Assembly (NCBI GenBank): GCA_013003065.1
Contig: JABDLI010000132.1
Coordinates: forward strand, 1 to 50,577
Origin: Phycisphaerales bacterium
GTDB lineage: Bacteria; Planctomycetota; Phycisphaerae; Phycisphaerales; SM1A02
DNA length: 50,577 bases
Reading direction: 5' to 3'
The notes under the pieces: generated by a model
Told to the model about the DNA's origin: nothing
Database searches by the model: none
Seen by the model: only the letters and a program-made list of their open reading frames with translations
Shown: piece by piece, positions 8,675-16,624 of the stretch
How positions within the stretch are numbered: position 1 is the stretch's first letter
How the letters are laid out: each line of letters opens with the position of its first letter
Program-made: the position numbers and the translations under genes

Positions 8675-10648
8675 TCAGCCGCCGGAGAGTCCCGGGATGA
8701 GCGTGGCGCCGGCCCGGATCTCCGCGGTCGAGCCCTCGAGCGCGTCGTCGATCGGCTGGTAGTCACCGCCGAGGTGCCGGTGCAGGAAAGCCTCCGTGAT
8801 GGCGAAGAACGCCATGCTGTTCACACGCCGCGCAAAGCCGTGCCCCTCGTCGGGGAAGAGAACGTAGGTGACCGGCTGCCCGTTGCGTTCCATGGCCTCG
8901 ACGATCTGCTGACTCTCGGCTTCCTTCACCCGCGGGTCGTTGCGTCCCTGCCCGATGAGCAGGGGACGAACGATGTCACCGGCGCGGGTGAGCGGCGAGA
9001 TCTGGTCGAGGAACGCCGGCTCGTCGAGCCGGCCGATCCGCTCTTCGAAGAGTCGTCGCATCGGCTCCCAGTACGGCGGGATCGACTCGAGCAGCGTACG
9101 CACGTGTGACGGGCCGACGATGTCGACGCCGGCGGCGAAGAACTGCGGCGTGAACGCGAGACCGACGAGCGTGGCGTAGCCCCCGTAGCTTCCGCCCATG
9201 ATCGCCACGCGATCGGGGTCGGCGGTGCCGCGACCGACGGCCCAGTTCACGGCGTCGATGAGGTCGTCGTGCATGGCCCCGGACCATTCGCGGTTACCGG
9301 CGTTCAAGAACCGCTTCCCGAAGCCGGCCGAGCCGCGAAAGTTGACGCTCAGCACCGCGTACCCGCGGTTGGCCAGCCACTGGTGGAGCGGGTTGTACCC
9401 CCACGTGTCACGCGACCACGGACCGCCGTGCACGAGCAGGACCATCGGCAGCCTCTGATCGAGCCCGCCGACCGGAAGCGTGAGATACGAGGGCAGGATC
9501 ATGCCGTCGCGGGCGTGGATCTCGACCGGTTGCATCGGTGCGAGCGTGAGGTCGTCGAGGGCGGGACGGTCGGTGAACAGGAACTCGGCGGTCTCGGTGG
9601 GGCGATCCCAGAGGTAGAACCGGCGGGGCCCGTCGTCGCGTACGAACGAGGCGATCCACCGCTGATCGTCGAGGTCGCGGCTGACGATCGACAGGTCACC
9701 GGGCGAGACCTTGCGCAGCTGTGCCCAGTCCGGCCGTATCCCCCGGTCGAGGATTTTCCACTCGCGACGGAGCGTGTCGAAGGCGACGGCCTGGATGGCG
9801 CCGGTGCGGGGATGGGTGAGGACGGACGCAACGTCGGCGCGGGGATTCTCGGCGATCAGCTCGTACGTGGGGCCGTCGGGGCCGTCCGAGTAGGCGTAGA
9901 GCCCGGCGGTGTCGGCCCGGCGGGAGTCCCGGAGATAGACGGTCGGCTCGTCCCGCCGCACGCCGACGACGCCGGACGCCGCCGTATCCTCGAGCGGCCA
10001 GCGGATCAGCTCGTACCACTCCTCGTCGCTCTCGCGGACGAAGACGTCGATCCCGCCGTCGGGGTGCACGCGGCTCGCCACGCGGGGAACGCCGGCGGGG
10101 TCGACGGTGATGCTGACAAAGCCCTCGTCATTGACGAGGAGCATGGAGCGTTCGCCGGTCCGGATGTTCACCCGCCAGAGATCGTGCACCTTCCGGTCCC
10201 GCTGGTTGAGGGCGACGACGATCTCGTCCGGCTTCTCCGGCGTGAGGCCGACGATCCGCGCTTGGACGCCGTCGAACGGGGTGAGGCCGATGATCCGGCC
10301 GCTCGTCAAATCGACGGCGTACAGGCGATGGTCCTCGTTCCCGCCCTCGTCCTGCCGGTAGATGATCTGCTCGCCGTTCATCGCCCAGCGGTACTGTCCG
10401 ATGGGACGCACGGCGGAGAACGTCACGGCGCGCGCGTCGTTCTCGCCCAGCGTCTGCACCCAGACGTTCAGCACGCCGCGTGAAGGCGCGAGGAACGCGA
10501 GACGCGAGCCGTCGGGGCTGATCTGAACGTTGGTGCGTTGGGGATTCCCGAAGAAGACCTCACGGGGAATGAGGTCGGCGGCAGTCGACGCCGGCGCCAA
10601 ACCGAACGCGAGGAGGATCAGGACGGCAGCGGAGCGGTATGCGAGCAT
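8675..10648 (-). CDS. Exported S9-family peptidase (acylaminoacyl/dipeptidyl peptidase-like)
   Basis: A 657-residue protein with signal peptide (M-L-A-Y-R-S-A-A-V-L-I-L-L-A-F-G..., cleavage near S-T-A-A/D). Residues ~30-390 form a seven-blade-type propeller with WD40-like/TolB-like repeats (Q-I-S-P-D-G-S-R-L-A-F). The C-terminal alpha/beta-hydrolase domain has the HGGPW oxyanion block and the nucleophile G-G-S-Y-G-G (Ser487). The late acid is probably Asp in G-Q-G-R-N-D-P-R-V and the histidine is in D-E-G-H-G-F-A. It probably cleaves short peptides in the periplasm. Start ATG 10648 begins the signal peptide; the longer reading from 10711 adds an unlikely leader. Confidence 0.92.
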   Translation of the reverse strand: MLAYRSAAVLILLAFGLAPASTAADLIPREVFFGNPQRTNVQISPDGSRLAFLAPSRGVLNVWVQTLGENDARAVTFSAVRPIGQYRWAMNGEQIIYRQDEGGNEDHRLYAVDLTSGRIIGLTPFDGVQARIVGLTPEKPDEIVVALNQRDRKVHDLWRVNIRTGERSMLLVNDEGFVSITVDPAGVPRVASRVHPDGGIDVFVRESDEEWYELIRWPLEDTAASGVVGVRRDEPTVYLRDSRRADTAGLYAYSDGPDGPTYELIAENPRADVASVLTHPRTGAIQAVAFDTLRREWKILDRGIRPDWAQLRKVSPGDLSIVSRDLDDQRWIASFVRDDGPRRFYLWDRPTETAEFLFTDRPALDDLTLAPMQPVEIHARDGMILPSYLTLPVGGLDQRLPMVLLVHGGPWSRDTWGYNPLHQWLANRGYAVLSVNFRGSAGFGKRFLNAGNREWSGAMHDDLIDAVNWAVGRGTADPDRVAIMGGSYGGYATLVGLAFTPQFFAAGVDIVGPSHVRTLLESIPPYWEPMRRLFEERIGRLDEPAFLDQISPLTRAGDIVRPLLIGQGRNDPRVKEAESQQIVEAMERNGQPVTYVLFPDEGHGFARRVNSMAFFAITEAFLHRHLGGDYQPIDDALEGSTAEIRAGATLIPGLSGG

Positions 10649-10747
10649 GGTGGGTCCCCGAATGTTCCGTTGGTCGCGCAGGGTAACACAGGCGGCGCCG
10701 CATGCGCGCACCGGACCGCTTCCGAACGCCCGCCCCCGCGGCGGCGA

Positions 10748-11050
10748 TCACTCGATGTCGTTGTCGATGAACTTGAGGACGGCCGGGCCGACGACGGCCT
10801 GCATGCCGTCTTCGAGGCGGACCGCGTCGACCTTCTTCCCGGAGACGTACGTGCCGCCGGCCGAGTCGAGGTCGCGGAGGAAGACGTCCTGGCCCTGCTG
10901 CTCGATCAAACAGTGTTCGCGGGAGACGGCCTTCGAGCGGATCTGGATATCGCAGGAGTCATCACGCCCCACGATGACCTCGGAGGTGTCGCCCAACGCG
11001 AAGGAGCGCAGGACGGAGCCGGATCGATTGCAGATGTGCAACTCCAACAT
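10748..11050 (-). CDS. Small stand-alone FHA-domain protein
   Basis: A 100-residue protein made of one FHA domain, which binds phosphothreonine peptides. The core motifs are present: V-G-R-D-D-S-C-D-I-Q-I (GR motif), S-R-E-H-C (SxxH) and D-S-A-G-G-T-Y-V (the usual S-x-N-G-T is A-G-G-T, so the Asn that contacts the peptide backbone is replaced by Gly). No enzymatic domain is attached. It is divergent from waaA and 99 bp upstream of the S9 peptidase start on the same strand. Start ATG 11050. Confidence 0.88.
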   Translation of the reverse strand: MLELHICNRSGSVLRSFALGDTSEVIVGRDDSCDIQIRSKAVSREHCLIEQQGQDVFLRDLDSAGGTYVSGKKVDAVRLEDGMQAVVGPAVLKFIDNDIE

Positions 11051-11168
11051 GATCTGATCTCGCGTGCGGTCCCCGGCCACCGGTGCTCGGCCCACCTCCG
11101 GCCCGATGCGGCTCCAGTGTCGCCTCCGAGACCGGCAGCGCCAAGCGAGAGGGCGGTATTTCTGTCGC

Positions 11169-11181
11169 TACACTCCGCAGG
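11169..11181 (+). promoter_or_regulatory. Candidate -10 (TACACT) directly before waaA
   Basis: TACACT at 11169-11174 is 7 nt before the ATG, which places the expected transcript start at or next to the start codon. No convincing -35 or Shine-Dalgarno is seen. Similar spacing occurs before thiL, the Fur-like gene and the QTMAN gene. Confidence 0.4.
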
Positions 11182-12510
11182 ATGCGGTGGTTGGGCGATG
11201 CAGCGTATCTCGGGGGGGCGATTCTCACGTCTCCGGTGTGGCTTCCGCGGATGCTGGTGACGGGAAAGATCCGCACCGATTGGCCGGCTCGCTTCGGCCG
11301 CGGTGACACCATCGTCGCGACGGACCGGCCGCGGATCCTGCTCCACGCGGTGTCCGTCGGCGAGGTGAATGCGATTCGAGCGCTCGTCCGGGCCCTCGAC
11401 GAACGCGGGATCGACGTCGTCATCGCCACGACCACGGACACCGGCACCGACCGGGCCCGGGCGATCTTCGGAGGCCGCCATCCGGTGGTCCGGTACCCGT
11501 TCGACTTCTCCGGCGCGGTCGCCCGGTTTCTGGACCGCGTGCGTCCCGATGCCGTGGGGCTGGTCGAGCTCGAGGTCTGGCCCGCGTTCACCAGAGCCTG
11601 CGCCGATCGGCGTGTTCCCATCGCGGTGGTCAACGGCCGCCTCTCCCGCCGCAGCGCCGACCGCTATCGCTGGATTCGCTTCCTGGTGCGTCCGAGCTTT
11701 CGGCGGCTTGCGTTCGCGGCGGTGCAGACCGAGAGCGACGCCACGCGATTCGAGGCGATGGGCGTGCCGCGCGAGCGCATCGAGGTGACCGGGACCATGA
11801 AGTGGGACACCGCGTCCATCGCCGACTCGGTCGAGGGCGCCGACGCACTGGCCGACGCGATGGGCATCGACCGGACCCGCCCGCTCGTCGTCGCCGGCTC
11901 GACGGCCCCCGAGGAGCATGCGCTCCTGGATGCCGCGGTGGCACCGGGGGCGCAGCTTCTTTGCGCGCCGCGACGACCCGAGTGGTTCGACGACGCGGCA
12001 TCGACGTTGACGACGTGCGCGCGACGGTCGCGGGGGGATCGCGGCAGCGAACGGGGGCGATTCCTCCTGGACACGATCGGCGAGCTTCGACAGGCCTATG
12101 CGCTCGCGGACGTGGTCGTCGTGGGCCGGTCGTTCGGCGCCCGCCACGGCTCGGACATGATGGAGCCGGTCGCGCTCGGCAAGCCCACGATCGTGGGGCC
12201 CGCGGTATCCGACTTCGCGTCCGTCGTGGAGTCGCTGCGTGACGGCGGCGGCATCGTGCAGTCCGGACGCGACGAGCTGGCGTCGGTGATCGCGGACCTG
12301 CTCGCGCACCCGGACCGGGCGGCGGCGATCGCGGAGCGTGGACGCGTGGTCATCCGGGCGCATCAGGGGGCGACCGAGCGCACGATGCAGCGGTTGGCGG
12401 CGCTCGTCGGTGACGCGGCGGGGACGAACGATGAGACGCTCGCCAAAAAACTCGCCGTCCCAGCGGGAAGCCGGGACGGCGAAGGAGGAGAAAGAAGAAA
12501 GGAGGAATGA
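11182..12510 (+). CDS. waaA: 3-deoxy-D-manno-octulosonic acid (Kdo) transferase
   Basis: A 442-residue GT-B glycosyltransferase that adds Kdo from CMP-Kdo to lipid IVA at the inner membrane. The signatures are L-L-H-A-V-S-V-G-E-V (catalytic Glu61), V-E-L-E-V-W-P (as E-x-E-L/V-W-P in the family), T-G-T-M-K-W-D, and a C-terminal donor block D-V-V-V-V-G-R-S-F and G-S-D-M-M-E-P. An N-terminal amphipathic/membrane-contact segment covers residues 5-25. The last ~25 residues are polar, unlike the family, and overlap an opposite-strand terminator. Its presence argues that lipid A-type LPS is made. Start ATG 11182; a longer upstream reading overlaps the divergent FHA gene. Confidence 0.9.
   Translation: MRWLGDAAYLGGAILTSPVWLPRMLVTGKIRTDWPARFGRGDTIVATDRPRILLHAVSVGEVNAIRALVRALDERGIDVVIATTTDTGTDRARAIFGGRHPVVRYPFDFSGAVARFLDRVRPDAVGLVELEVWPAFTRACADRRVPIAVVNGRLSRRSADRYRWIRFLVRPSFRRLAFAAVQTESDATRFEAMGVPRERIEVTGTMKWDTASIADSVEGADALADAMGIDRTRPLVVAGSTAPEEHALLDAAVAPGAQLLCAPRRPEWFDDAASTLTTCARRSRGDRGSERGRFLLDTIGELRQAYALADVVVVGRSFGARHGSDMMEPVALGKPTIVGPAVSDFASVVESLRDGGGIVQSGRDELASVIADLLAHPDRAAAIAERGRVVIRAHQGATERTMQRLAALVGDAAGTNDETLAKKLAVPAGSRDGEGGERRKEE
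12445..12481 (-). terminator. Minus-strand rho-independent terminator inside the waaA 3' end
   Basis: A 9-bp stem (12453-12461 with 12473-12481, sequence CGCCGTCCC and its complement) has an 11-nt loop. On the minus strand it is followed by six T (12450-12445). It would end transcripts of the FapA-like gene, whose stop is at 12862, about 380 nt upstream. Confidence 0.7.
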
Positions 12511-12861
12511 GTCGGTGAGTTCTCCAACTCACCGCATCGAGTGTACCTGGAAGCTAGCCCGGCGATCGAGCCCGTGCCCGAAGTGACCGCCATCCGCCAG
12601 GTTTTCCACCGCTGCTACGTGCCGTCCGGGCCGGTGGTTCGCCGCAATTCCGATTGCTCGTGTTGATTGTCGAGCTGGGGTTGACCCGGGCCGATAAATC
12701 GGCTCGTTCGGGGTCGCACGGGGCTTCGGGTCGGACCATCGGCCTGCTCCCTGCATCTCACCGCGTCAATGATGTCGTCGACCGGCTCGAGCTCCGGGCT
12801 TGAATAAACCGCACGGATGTCACAGAGCGCCCAAGGATTGGGCCTCGCCGCCCCATGCGGT
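12511..12861. other. Convergent intergenic region with hairpins, no gene seen
   Basis: These 351 bp lie between the ends of waaA (plus) and the FapA-like gene (minus). They contain a perfect hairpin CGGTGAGTT-CTCC-AACTCACCG at 12513-12534 and a small palindrome GCCGATAAATCGGC at about 12689-12702. Neither has a T-run on the plus strand. Short open frames here look like chance. Confidence 0.6.
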
Positions 12862-14337
12862 TCAACCGTCGTCGCGTCGCCGGATCCGCGCCACGTCCGC
12901 GAGCGGTGTCGTGACACCGCTTGCACCGCGGAGGACCGGCGGCCCGCCGTCCCTCTCGAGGATTTCCAGGGGTCCGGTCTGGGTCCGGTCGAGCTCGAGG
13001 TCGTACTCGCCCAGCAGGATTCGCACCCCCGGATGCAACGCCCGCACGACCCGCAGCGGGGGTCGATCGGGGGTCTCCACCGGTGGCGGCAGGGCGGCCA
13101 GGCGTTCCATCTCGGTCCGGCACCAGGCGAGGCGGGTGTTGATCTGATCGCGTTTGCCGGGGCGGGAACGGTGCCGCCGGACGCGGGGGCGGTCGGCGGC
13201 TTGCTCCGGCAACGCCGCGAGCTGGGCTTCGAGGCGACGGGCCAGCCGCTCCAGCCGGAGCCGCTCCGCCGTGAGCCCGATGACGAGCGTGGTCTTCCGC
13301 CCGCGGGCGTTGCCGAGCGTGGCGACGTTGACCATTCCGATCACCTGGCAGTCGCCTCCCAGGATCGTCGCGTTGTCGGCGAGCAGGTCGCCGCCGACGT
13401 GCAGGCGGCAGTTGACGAGCTCTTTCTCGACCCGCAGCGTGCCGGCGATTTCCCCGCGGACGAAGTTGAGGTACCCGACTTCCGCGTCTCCGCCGACGTG
13501 CAGCTCGCCGTGATCGCGTCCGGCCATGCCGACGGGCGCCGAGAAGTTGCCGCCGCACTCGAGTCGGGCGGATTCCACCGGACCGGAGATGACGAGCGCT
13601 TCGCTGGTCGTCACGCGGAACCGATCACGCACGCCGGCGCCGACAGTGACCGTGCCGTCGAAGTCGACATTGCCGGTCGAGAAGTCGATCCACCCCGGGA
13701 CGTCGAAGTGGCGGCTCACGCTCAGGCGGTTGTTCGCCAGCTCGAGCACGCCGTCGAGCTCGGGGACGACGCGTCCGCCCTTCAATCCGAGGCCGGCTCC
13801 GAGCTGGATCGCACACGGGCGTCCGGGAGTCGCCCGCTCCACCCGGCCCCGCACGTCGCGACCATCCTCGCCGGCTGTCGGCGGATGCAGCGTCGCGACC
13901 GGTTCGCCGCCCGTGACGCGGATGTACGCGATGCGGTTGTAGTGGTCGACACGCATCTGGGCGTCGGGCACGTTGCACATCGAGCCCGCCGGACACGGTT
14001 CGCACCCTCGCTCCCATTCCAGCCAGCCGTCGCGCCCATCCACGGGCGGGCTGGCTTCGGCGATCACGCGGTCGATGTCCGCAGGCGTGGCGAGCGCTTC
14101 GTCCAGCGCGGACCGGAGCGCGGCCAGCACCGCGTCGTCGACGGCCACCTGGACCGCCCGGGCCAGCTCGGTGAGCGTGTCCAGATCGACGTCGACGGCG
14201 GAGCCGGCCGGCAGCCGCAGCCGGGCCAACGCCCCTTCGCCTTCCACCGTGACGGCTGGCTCGGCGCCGGGGGTGTCGGGCCCGGCGGGTGCGTCGGGAG
14301 CGGGGGGGCCATCGGGCGTCGGGGGCTCGCGGGTCAC
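12862..14337 (-). CDS. FapA/DUF342-family protein
   Basis: A 491-residue protein. After a Pro/Ala-rich N-terminus and a helical segment comes the FapA-type region of repeated short beta strands ([16 protein letters not shown], then [33 protein letters not shown]). The D-F-S-T-G-N-V motif is diagnostic. A coiled coil ([14 protein letters not shown]) precedes a C-terminal beta part. The family's role is poorly known; some members affect polar protein placement or vesicle-like assemblies. The start is uncertain: GTG 14337 is the only one that avoids overlap with divergent thiL, and its ribosome site is weak. Confidence 0.78.
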   Translation of the reverse strand: MTREPPTPDGPPAPDAPAGPDTPGAEPAVTVEGEGALARLRLPAGSAVDVDLDTLTELARAVQVAVDDAVLAALRSALDEALATPADIDRVIAEASPPVDGRDGWLEWERGCEPCPAGSMCNVPDAQMRVDHYNRIAYIRVTGGEPVATLHPPTAGEDGRDVRGRVERATPGRPCAIQLGAGLGLKGGRVVPELDGVLELANNRLSVSRHFDVPGWIDFSTGNVDFDGTVTVGAGVRDRFRVTTSEALVISGPVESARLECGGNFSAPVGMAGRDHGELHVGGDAEVGYLNFVRGEIAGTLRVEKELVNCRLHVGGDLLADNATILGGDCQVIGMVNVATLGNARGRKTTLVIGLTAERLRLERLARRLEAQLAALPEQAADRPRVRRHRSRPGKRDQINTRLAWCRTEMERLAALPPPVETPDRPPLRVVRALHPGVRILLGEYDLELDRTQTGPLEILERDGGPPVLRGASGVTTPLADVARIRRRDDG

Positions 14338-14415
14338 CTCACCGTCATCGGCGCGCCGCCGGCGGGGCACCACCCCGGGGTCACGCCGGCGCGACAATCG
14401 GCCCGCCGGGGGCCG

Positions 14416-14427
14416 TACACTCCCCCG
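14416..14427 (+). promoter_or_regulatory. Candidate -10 (TACACT) directly before thiL
   Basis: TACACT at 14416-14421 is 6 nt before the GTG start. The predicted transcript would begin at the start codon. No Shine-Dalgarno is seen. Confidence 0.4.
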
Positions 14428-15363
14428 GTGCGCGAATTCGATCTCCTCCAACACGTGTACGCGGCCTCGTCCGATCTCCCCCCGGCGGTCGAGCTCGGTC
14501 CGGGTGACGACATGGCCGTCGTGCGGCTCGGCGGTCGCCGGCTGCTCGCCGCGGTTGATCAGGTCGTCGCGGGCCGGCACGTCGATCCGGGAGTGACCCC
14601 GATCGCGCTGGTCGGCCGGAAGGCGATCACCCGGTGCCTCAGCGATGTCGCGGCGATGGCGGGGACCCCGGTCGCGGCGCTGGTGGCGGTGACGCTGCCG
14701 CCCGGGTTCGGCGCGGATCGCGCACGCGCGCTCTTCGACGCCATGCGGGCGACGGCGGAGCAATTCGGCGCCCCGCTCATCGGCGGTGACATCGCGATGC
14801 ATGCGGACGCCGACGATCCGCTCGTGTGCAGCGTGACCGTGCTGGCGGAGCCCGGTCCGGCGGGCGTTGTTCGTCGGGGTGGCGCGCAGGTCGGCGACAC
14901 GCTGTTCGTCACCGGTGACCTGGGCGGCTCGCAACGCTCCGATGGGGAGGAGCCGCCGCGGCACCTTCGTTTCGAGCCGCGTCTCGCCGCGGGGCTCGCG
15001 TTGGCGCAGACGCTGGGCGATCGGCTGCACGCGATGATCGATCTCTCCGACGGGTTGGGTCGTGACGCCGGTCACCTCGCCGCCGCCTCGGGGTTGCGGA
15101 TCGAGATCGATGCGGACCGTCTGCCGCTGCATCGCGGGTGTTCATGGCAGAACGCGCTCGAGGATGGCGAGGACTACGAGCTCGCCTTCGCCGCGGCGGG
15201 TGAGGTTCCCGCGGCGATCGCGGGCGTGTCCGTGACCGCGATCGGACGGTTCGTGGCAGCCGGGGAGGGGGGCGGCGGGGCGGACGCCGAGAACGCGGTC
15301 GTGGTGCGGGTCGACGACGCGTGGGTTCCCGCCGCGACCATGGGCTGGGAGCACGGATCATGA
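14428..15363 (+). CDS. thiL: Thiamine-monophosphate kinase
   Basis: A 311-residue PurM-fold enzyme that phosphorylates thiamine monophosphate to thiamine diphosphate with ATP. Family motifs: G-P-G-D-D-M-A-V-V (GDD at 26-28), [11 protein letters not shown] (Asp44), [35 protein letters not shown], and the late M-I-D-L-S-D-G-L and E-D-G-E-D-Y-E-L. Length is normal. It overlaps the next gene by 4 bp (ATGA) and starts divergently 90 bp from the FapA-like gene. The GTG start is fixed by the family N-terminus F-D-L-L-Q-H. Confidence 0.94.
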   Translation: MREFDLLQHVYAASSDLPPAVELGPGDDMAVVRLGGRRLLAAVDQVVAGRHVDPGVTPIALVGRKAITRCLSDVAAMAGTPVAALVAVTLPPGFGADRARALFDAMRATAEQFGAPLIGGDIAMHADADDPLVCSVTVLAEPGPAGVVRRGGAQVGDTLFVTGDLGGSQRSDGEEPPRHLRFEPRLAAGLALAQTLGDRLHAMIDLSDGLGRDAGHLAAASGLRIEIDADRLPLHRGCSWQNALEDGEDYELAFAAAGEVPAAIAGVSVTAIGRFVAAGEGGGGADAENAVVVRVDDAWVPAATMGWEHGS

Positions 15364-15968
15364 TCCGCACGATCTCGCTCACGTCGGCGGGGCCGGCCGC
15401 GACGGAGGCGATCGCCACGCGTCTGGCGCTCGGCCTGCGGGGCGGCGACGTGGTCGCGTTGTCGGGCCCGCTCGGCGCCGGGAAGACCTGCTTCGTCCGG
15501 GGACTGGCCCGCGGTCTGGGCCTGGACTCACGCGAGGTCTCGAGCCCGACCTTCGTCCTGCGGCAGGAGTACGTCCGGGGGACGGTGCGGCTCGCGCACC
15601 TGGATGCCTATCGCCTCGGCGGCGAAGAGGAGCTGGAGAGCGTCGGCTGGGACGAGCTGCTCGCCGAACGCGACGCGATCATCGCCGTCGAGTGGCCGGA
15701 ACGGATCGCCGCGTCGCTTCCGGAGGCGCGGATCGACGTCGCGCTCGTTCACGACGGCCCGTCGTCGCGAACGATCGTCGTGAAGACCGCCTTGCCGGGG
15801 CGACTGCACGGGCTCGTCGGAGGGCACGGCCGCTGTCCGACCTGCGGGCGTCCGGTTCCCGGCGGCGCGGCGGATTTTCCGTTCTGCACGACCCGGTGTC
15901 GCGACGCCGATCTGCACGGGTGGCTGTCGGAGCGGTTCGCGATCAGCGATGGCGGGGGGGACGAGTAA
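15360..15968 (+). CDS. tsaE: TsaE-YacG fusion (tRNA t6A ATPase with YacG-type zinc domain)
   Basis: A 202-residue protein. Residues 1-145 are TsaE, the ATPase of tRNA threonylcarbamoyladenosine synthesis: P-loop S-G-P-L-G-A-G-K-T (35-43), S-S-P-T-F-V-L, H-L-D-A-Y-R-L and E-W-P-E-R. Residues 155-195 match YacG, a small zinc protein reported to inhibit DNA gyrase in E. coli: Cys159, Cys162, Cys176 and Cys180 (C-x2-C-x13-C-x3-C), followed by [12 protein letters not shown]. The two families are usually separate genes. ATG 15360 overlaps the thiL stop by 4 bp. Confidence 0.88.
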   Translation: MIRTISLTSAGPAATEAIATRLALGLRGGDVVALSGPLGAGKTCFVRGLARGLGLDSREVSSPTFVLRQEYVRGTVRLAHLDAYRLGGEEELESVGWDELLAERDAIIAVEWPERIAASLPEARIDVALVHDGPSSRTIVVKTALPGRLHGLVGGHGRCPTCGRPVPGGAADFPFCTTRCRDADLHGWLSERFAISDGGGDE

Positions 15969-15969
15969 A

Positions 15970-16021
15970 GTCGGGCGAGTCAGTCGGGCGAGTCAGTCGG
16001 GCGAGTCAGTCGGGCGGGTCG
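15970..16021 (+). repeat. Four tandem 13-bp repeats
   Basis: Units AGTCGGGCGAGTC at 15970, 15983 and 15996, with a variant (GGGTC end) at 16009-16021. They lie just past the TsaE-YacG stop and before the convergent Fur-like gene stop. Confidence 0.92.
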
Positions 16022-16036
16022 TCGGGCGGGGGCGGC

Positions 16037-16546
16037 TCACTCCGCGGCCCGGCCCTCGGGGCTGATGGCATAGATCTGGAAGCGGTGACCGACCGGATCC
16101 CACCCGTGGGCGCGGCAGATGCGATCACGCACCGCGGCCAGCTCGTCGTCGGTGAACTCCACGTGCCGGCCCGTCTTCACGCAGACCATCGAGTCACGCG
16201 GCGCCTTGCCATACACGAGCTGGTAGTGCGCCTGTTTGGAATCGAAGAGCGCCGGCGTGATGATGCCCGCATCCTGCAGCAGCTTGATCGTCCGGTAGAC
16301 GGTGGCCTTCGAGACGCGCGCGCCGCGGCGGATCATGTCGGCCATCAGCTCCTCGACCTCGAAGATGCGGTCGTGCTCGATGATGGCCTCGAGGATGTCC
16401 GCGCGTTCCGGCGTGTACTTCAGGTTGAGCGACTTGAGGTACCGCCGGAAGACCGCACACAAGGGCGCCATCGCCGCCGCCTCGGCGCTGCCGGGAGCGG
16501 GCAGGGGAGGAAGCGGTTCGCGGGGTGACTCGGGCGACGCGGTCAT
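16037..16546 (-). CDS. Fur-family transcriptional regulator with altered metal sites
   Basis: A 169-residue protein with an extended Pro-rich N-terminus (1-25), then a Fur winged helix (K-Y-T-P-E-R-A-D-I-L-E-A-I, V-S-K-A-T-V-Y-R-T-I-K-L-L recognition helix) and a dimerisation domain. The canonical H-H-D-H metal cluster is P-R-D-S-M-V-C here, and the C-x2-C structural zinc motif is reduced to one Cys (V-C-V-K-T-G). Late histidines (H-G, G-H-R-F) remain. It may sense a metal with fewer ligands, or another signal. It is divergent from the QTMAN gene, with starts 78 bp apart. Confidence 0.85.
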   Translation of the reverse strand: MTASPESPREPLPPLPAPGSAEAAAMAPLCAVFRRYLKSLNLKYTPERADILEAIIEHDRIFEVEELMADMIRRGARVSKATVYRTIKLLQDAGIITPALFDSKQAHYQLVYGKAPRDSMVCVKTGRHVEFTDDELAAVRDRICRAHGWDPVGHRFQIYAISPEGRAAE

Positions 16547-16580
16547 GCCTGCAAGTGTAGCGGGCGACCGGACGTTTCAA
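16547..16580 (-). promoter_or_regulatory. Candidate promoter of the Fur-like gene
   Basis: On the minus strand TTGAAA (16580-16575), 15 nt, TACACT (16559-16554), then 7 nt to the ATG at 16546. The spacer is short. The -10 position implies a transcript that begins at the start codon. Confidence 0.4.
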
Positions 16581-16610
16581 GCAGGCGGAGCGAGCCGGCG
16601 GGGCGGCTCG

Positions 16611-16624
16611 TATGCTGAGCGGTG
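16611..16624 (+). promoter_or_regulatory. Candidate -10 (TATGCT) before the QTMAN gene
   Basis: TATGCT at 16611-16616 is 8 nt before ATG 16625 (5 nt before the alternative GTG at 16622). No Shine-Dalgarno is seen. Confidence 0.35.

Noticed and set aside
12513-12534. Hairpin after waaA as a plus-strand terminator
   Set aside because: The stem is perfect but has no T-run, so intrinsic termination is not supported.
12862-15132. Long minus-strand frame extending the FapA-like protein to 756 residues
   Set aside because: The part beyond 14337 lies opposite thiL, which has clear motifs, and its composition is that of an antisense shadow.
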